From JANQOH01 sp965200095 (lineage in GTDB: Bacteria; Pseudomonadota; Alphaproteobacteria; UBA7887): DNA of 64,000 bases. The notes under the pieces were generated by a model, which saw only the letters and a program-made list of their open reading frames with translations, searched no databases and had not been told where the DNA came from. Shown here piece by piece: positions 61,781-64,000 of this stretch. Made by a program: the position numbers and the translations under genes. Numbering within the stretch: position 1 is the first letter of the stretch; every line of letters starts with the position of its first letter. Location of the stretch: assembly GCA_965200095.1 (NCBI GenBank), contig OZ241350.1, forward strand, positions 992,001 through 1,056,000. The letters run 5' to 3'.

Positions 61781-64000
61781 TCAAGGGGTGAACGTCCGGG
61801 CCACACGAAAGCCGGCGACGCTGAGCCGGTTCCCGGTGAAGTCCCTGTAGCGGATCGCCGCGCGGAGGACCCTCGGGTTGTCGCTCCAGGAGCCGCCGCG
61901 GAGAACGCGACGCGAACAATCGCCACTTTCCCAAGCGCTCCCGTTGCGCGGAGCTCCGGTGTAACTGTCGTTCCAGCAATCCTGAACCCACTCCCAAACA
62001 TTCCCGTGAACGTCATGCAAACCGAACGAATTCCCGCCGAAACTACCCACAGGAGAAGTCCGGGAATAGCCGTCGTCGCAATCCACACCCCAATCCAGGC
62101 CCGAACTCGCATCCGCGCCGTTCGCGTAGCGGCACTGAGACGACGAACCATCCCCCCACCAATACCGCATCTGCGTCCCCGCACGCGCTACATACTCCCA
62201 CTCCGACTCGCTCAACAGGCGATACGACTCCCCCGTCTCACCCGAAAGCCACCGCACATACGCACGCGCATCGTTCCAGCTCACGCAAACCACAGGGTGC
62301 GAATCCCTCTGCGAAAAACCCGGATTCCGCCAACCTCGACCCGAACGATCCTTCCACTCGCTGCCTTCCCAAATCCAGCACGAATCCCCCATCGAACGGC
62401 CCGTCGACGAAACGAAACGACCGAACTCGCCTCGCGTCACCTCATGCGCCCCGACCGCAAAAGCCGCCCCGATCGTCACGCGATGCCGCGGACCCTCGTC
62501 GTCTTGCCGGTCTTCCTCCGAAGGCGGCGAACCCATCATGAAACGCCCGGACGGAACAACAACCATCTCGGGGCAATGCGGGCAGTCCCGGAAAACCTCG
62601 CCGACTGCGGGAACGCGCTCCCGATCCGCAGCCGCCTTCCGCAAACGACGCGCCTCCGAAACATGCGCGCCGGACGGATACAGCGAAAGATAACCCTCAT
62701 ACGCCGAAGCCGTATCCGAACGCCGCGCCGCCTCGAACGCCGCATCGTCACGAGCCCGGCCGGCACGCTCTTCGCGCTCCGCAGCCTCACGCTCCGCCCG
62801 ATCCCGGGCCTCGCGACCGGCCGCAATCAGCGCTTCCGCCTGTTCCCGCGTCAGATACGATGTCGCCTCATAACCCTTCGCAGACTGCCACGACGATATC
62901 GCGTCCCGACTCCGCGGACCCACAGCCCCATCCACAGGACCCGCATCGAAACCCAGAGCGTTCAAACCCGCCTGCAACGCAACCCGGTCCGCCCGGCCCA
63001 GACCCAGACCCGACTCCAAGGCCCCATGATCCGGACCCGACGGAACGGGAGCCGGAACCGGACCGGGAGAGGAAACAACCCCGCTATCCCCGAGCCGCGC
63101 CAGCCGGTCGCGCGCAAGAGCCGCATAGACGCCGGACGGAAACGCCTCCAGATACGCCTCGTAACCCGACGCCGTCCCGCCCCGCTCGGCCGACTCCCAG
63201 AACACCCGGTCGGCGGCGATGAGCGCCTCACTCTCGGGCGACGGCGCCGGAGGCGCTCCGGGCGCGGCAACCGTCCCCGCAAGCGGCGTTTCGCCCGGCG
63301 CGAAGTAGAAATTCCGCGTCAGCGACAGACTCACCCAGGGCTCCTGCCGTTCCGCCGTGCGCTCGAGAACCGTGGCCGTAACCGACGTCAGCATGTCCGT
63401 AACGCTCTCCCCCGGACGACCGATATGCTCCAGAAGGGCCGCCGTGAACGGCGAGTTCCGCCCGTCGCCGTCGGCCGCCACGCCGCCCGGCCGCGTCGCA
63501 AAGGCGATGAGCGCGCCGCGCCGCATGGCCTCGACCCGGGCCAGCCCGCGGCCCACGCCGCGCGTCCCCGCCGCCGCCAGCGGGTTGTCGCGGCACGCGT
63601 CGAGGAACACCAGGTTCGTCTCGCCCCGCATCCGCCGCATCACCGTTTCCAGTTCGACCGCCCCGCGCTCGAGCGCCAGCGTGCTCGTCAACGCCACATC
63701 GACCGGCGCGACGTAGTTCGCGCCGTCGACCTGAAGCCCGTGGCCCGCGTAGAAGAACAGCGCCGCCTCGGCGCCGCGAGACGCATCCGCGAAGGTCGCG
63801 AGCTTGTCGTAGAAACCCTCCCGGTCCAGGTCCAGCCCCAGGACCACCTCGAAGCCGAGCCCCCGCAACGCTTCCGCCATGTCGGCGGCGTCGTTGACCG
63901 GGTTCGCAAGCGGCGGAGCATGAACGTAGGCGCCGTTCCCCACGACAAGCGCGACCCGATCCGCCGCGGACGCCTCCGGCGCCGGAACCAGCGCGAGAAC
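61781..64000 (-). CDS. Secreted caspase-FGE protein, active DGR target (5' end outside window)
   Basis: At least 739 residues; the frame is open to the right edge (end of a signal peptide, PAPEASAADRVALVVGNG). Caspase-like domain with catalytic His in FYAGHGLQVDG and Cys in FLDACRDNPL. Then a helical repeat, a peptidoglycan-binding-like domain (LNALGFDAGPVDGAVGPRSR), a second helical repeat (SDTASAYEGYLSLYPSGAH), and an FGE-type C-type-lectin fold over the last ~270 residues (GAHEVTRGEF, VCVSWNDARAYVRWLS, LHDVHGNVWEWVQD). The C-terminal tip is the variable region. The first ~310 residues are almost identical to the gene at 56451-58577. Avd and RT follow directly in the same direction. Confidence 0.9.
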   Translation of the reverse strand, partial: VLALVPAPEASAADRVALVVGNGAYVHAPPLANPVNDAADMAEALRGLGFEVVLGLDLDREGFYDKLATFADASRGAEAALFFYAGHGLQVDGANYVAPVDVALTSTLALERGAVELETVMRRMRGETNLVFLDACRDNPLAAAGTRGVGRGLARVEAMRRGALIAFATRPGGVAADGDGRNSPFTAALLEHIGRPGESVTDMLTSVTATVLERTAERQEPWVSLSLTRNFYFAPGETPLAGTVAAPGAPPAPSPESEALIAADRVFWESAERGGTASGYEAYLEAFPSGVYAALARDRLARLGDSGVVSSPGPVPAPVPSGPDHGALESGLGLGRADRVALQAGLNALGFDAGPVDGAVGPRSRDAISSWQSAKGYEATSYLTREQAEALIAAGREARDRAEREAAEREERAGRARDDAAFEAARRSDTASAYEGYLSLYPSGAHVSEARRLRKAAADRERVPAVGEVFRDCPHCPEMVVVPSGRFMMGSPPSEEDRQDDEGPRHRVTIGAAFAVGAHEVTRGEFGRFVSSTGRSMGDSCWIWEGSEWKDRSGRGWRNPGFSQRDSHPVVCVSWNDARAYVRWLSGETGESYRLLSESEWEYVARAGTQMRYWWGDGSSSQCRYANGADASSGLDWGVDCDDGYSRTSPVGSFGGNSFGLHDVHGNVWEWVQDCWNDSYTGAPRNGSAWESGDCSRRVLRGGSWSDNPRVLRAAIRYRDFTGNRLSVAGFRVARTFTP
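61797..61912 (-). other. DGR variable region (VR1)
   Basis: The last codons of the caspase-FGE gene, aligned base for base with the template at 60135-60250. Nine of eleven template Asn codons are changed, to Ser, Asp, Val, Ile, Tyr, Asp, Leu, Ser and Val. Of 15 core differences, 14 fall on template A and one on G. Flanks RVLRGGSW and AGFRVA are unchanged; one G/C difference sits after GTGGCCCG at the 3' border. Confidence 0.93.

Noticed and set aside
1..64000. tRNA or rRNA genes, riboswitches, integrated prophage
   Set aside because: I looked for tRNA-like arms, rRNA text, and phage structural or integrase genes and found none that I could support by eye; a covariance-model scan would be needed to exclude small RNAs.

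Overview
The window is about 64 kb of GC-rich bacterial chromosome. Gene content points to an alphaproteobacterium: an S1 protein with an alphaproteobacterial-type C-terminus, an L36 ending KARQG, a DUF1491 protein, GlcD/GlcE and ETF-quinone oxidoreductase. I cannot name the genus. Housekeeping genes alternate with highly plastic accessory DNA made of palindromic repeat arrays, tandem gene duplications, phase-variation-like tracts, gene fragments and a retroelement.

Layout. 1-3.8 kb: end of rpsA, tadA, a class-I amidotransferase, an RluB-like pseudouridine synthase, rsmD and a small monooxygenase. 3.8-6.8 kb: tandem arrays of palindromes built on ATTCCC-N8-GGGAAT (same form as Neisseria dRS3) around a GIY-YIG gene. 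6.9-11.9 kb: a giant autotransporter with a 13-base homopolymer at its ribosome-binding position. 12.0-20.3 kb: nineteen tandem genes plus one stub for short, membrane-anchored coiled-coil proteins of the DUF1640/CCDC90 type, differing mainly in stalk length and anchor type. 20.3-30.6 kb: repeats, a type I restriction HsdR gene whose motor has been excised in frame, a metal P-type ATPase, a His-rich membrane protein, an MFS exporter, aroC, fabI, a lone DUF1640 relative and an orphan antitoxin. 31.0-34.6 kb: an operon that looks like lipid A/envelope glycosylation (DUF1491, GT2, LAB_N, GT39, PAP2). 34.6-43.8 kb: hydrolase, ETF-QO, a zeta-like kinase with a degenerate HD protein, thiolase, glcDE and rpmJ. 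44.3-49.1 kb: a second giant autotransporter, with a 13-bp tandem repeat upstream.

The most striking region is 50-64 kb, a diversity-generating retroelement (DGR) with associated cassettes. It holds a reverse transcriptase (60061-61347), an Avd-like helical-bundle protein (61328-61711), a template repeat with eleven AAC codons (60135-60250) and a matching variable region (61797-61912) at the 3' end of a caspase / peptidoglycan-binding-like / formylglycine-generating-enzyme-fold protein. I aligned template and variable region base by base over 116 bp without gaps. In the core of the alignment 14 of 15 differences fall on template adenines, the hallmark of mutagenic retrohoming. A second caspase-FGE protein (56451-58577) carries a related but diverged variable region. 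Three near-identical Rpn-type PD-(D/E)XK nuclease genes are interleaved with caspase genes or their deletion scars, suggesting repeated duplication of a nuclease-plus-caspase cassette.

Working picture (inference): exported caspase-like proteins with a hypervariable FGE/C-type-lectin-fold tip, diversified by the retroelement and spread by cassette duplication, in a genome that also diversifies its surface through repeat-controlled autotransporters and a shuffled coiled-coil family. Stretches over 300 bases without a gene (3.8-4.4, 4.7-6.9, 20.7-21.3, 22.5-22.9, 29.5-30.6, 43.8-44.3 and 49.1-49.55 kb) consist mostly of repeats, described as separate entries.
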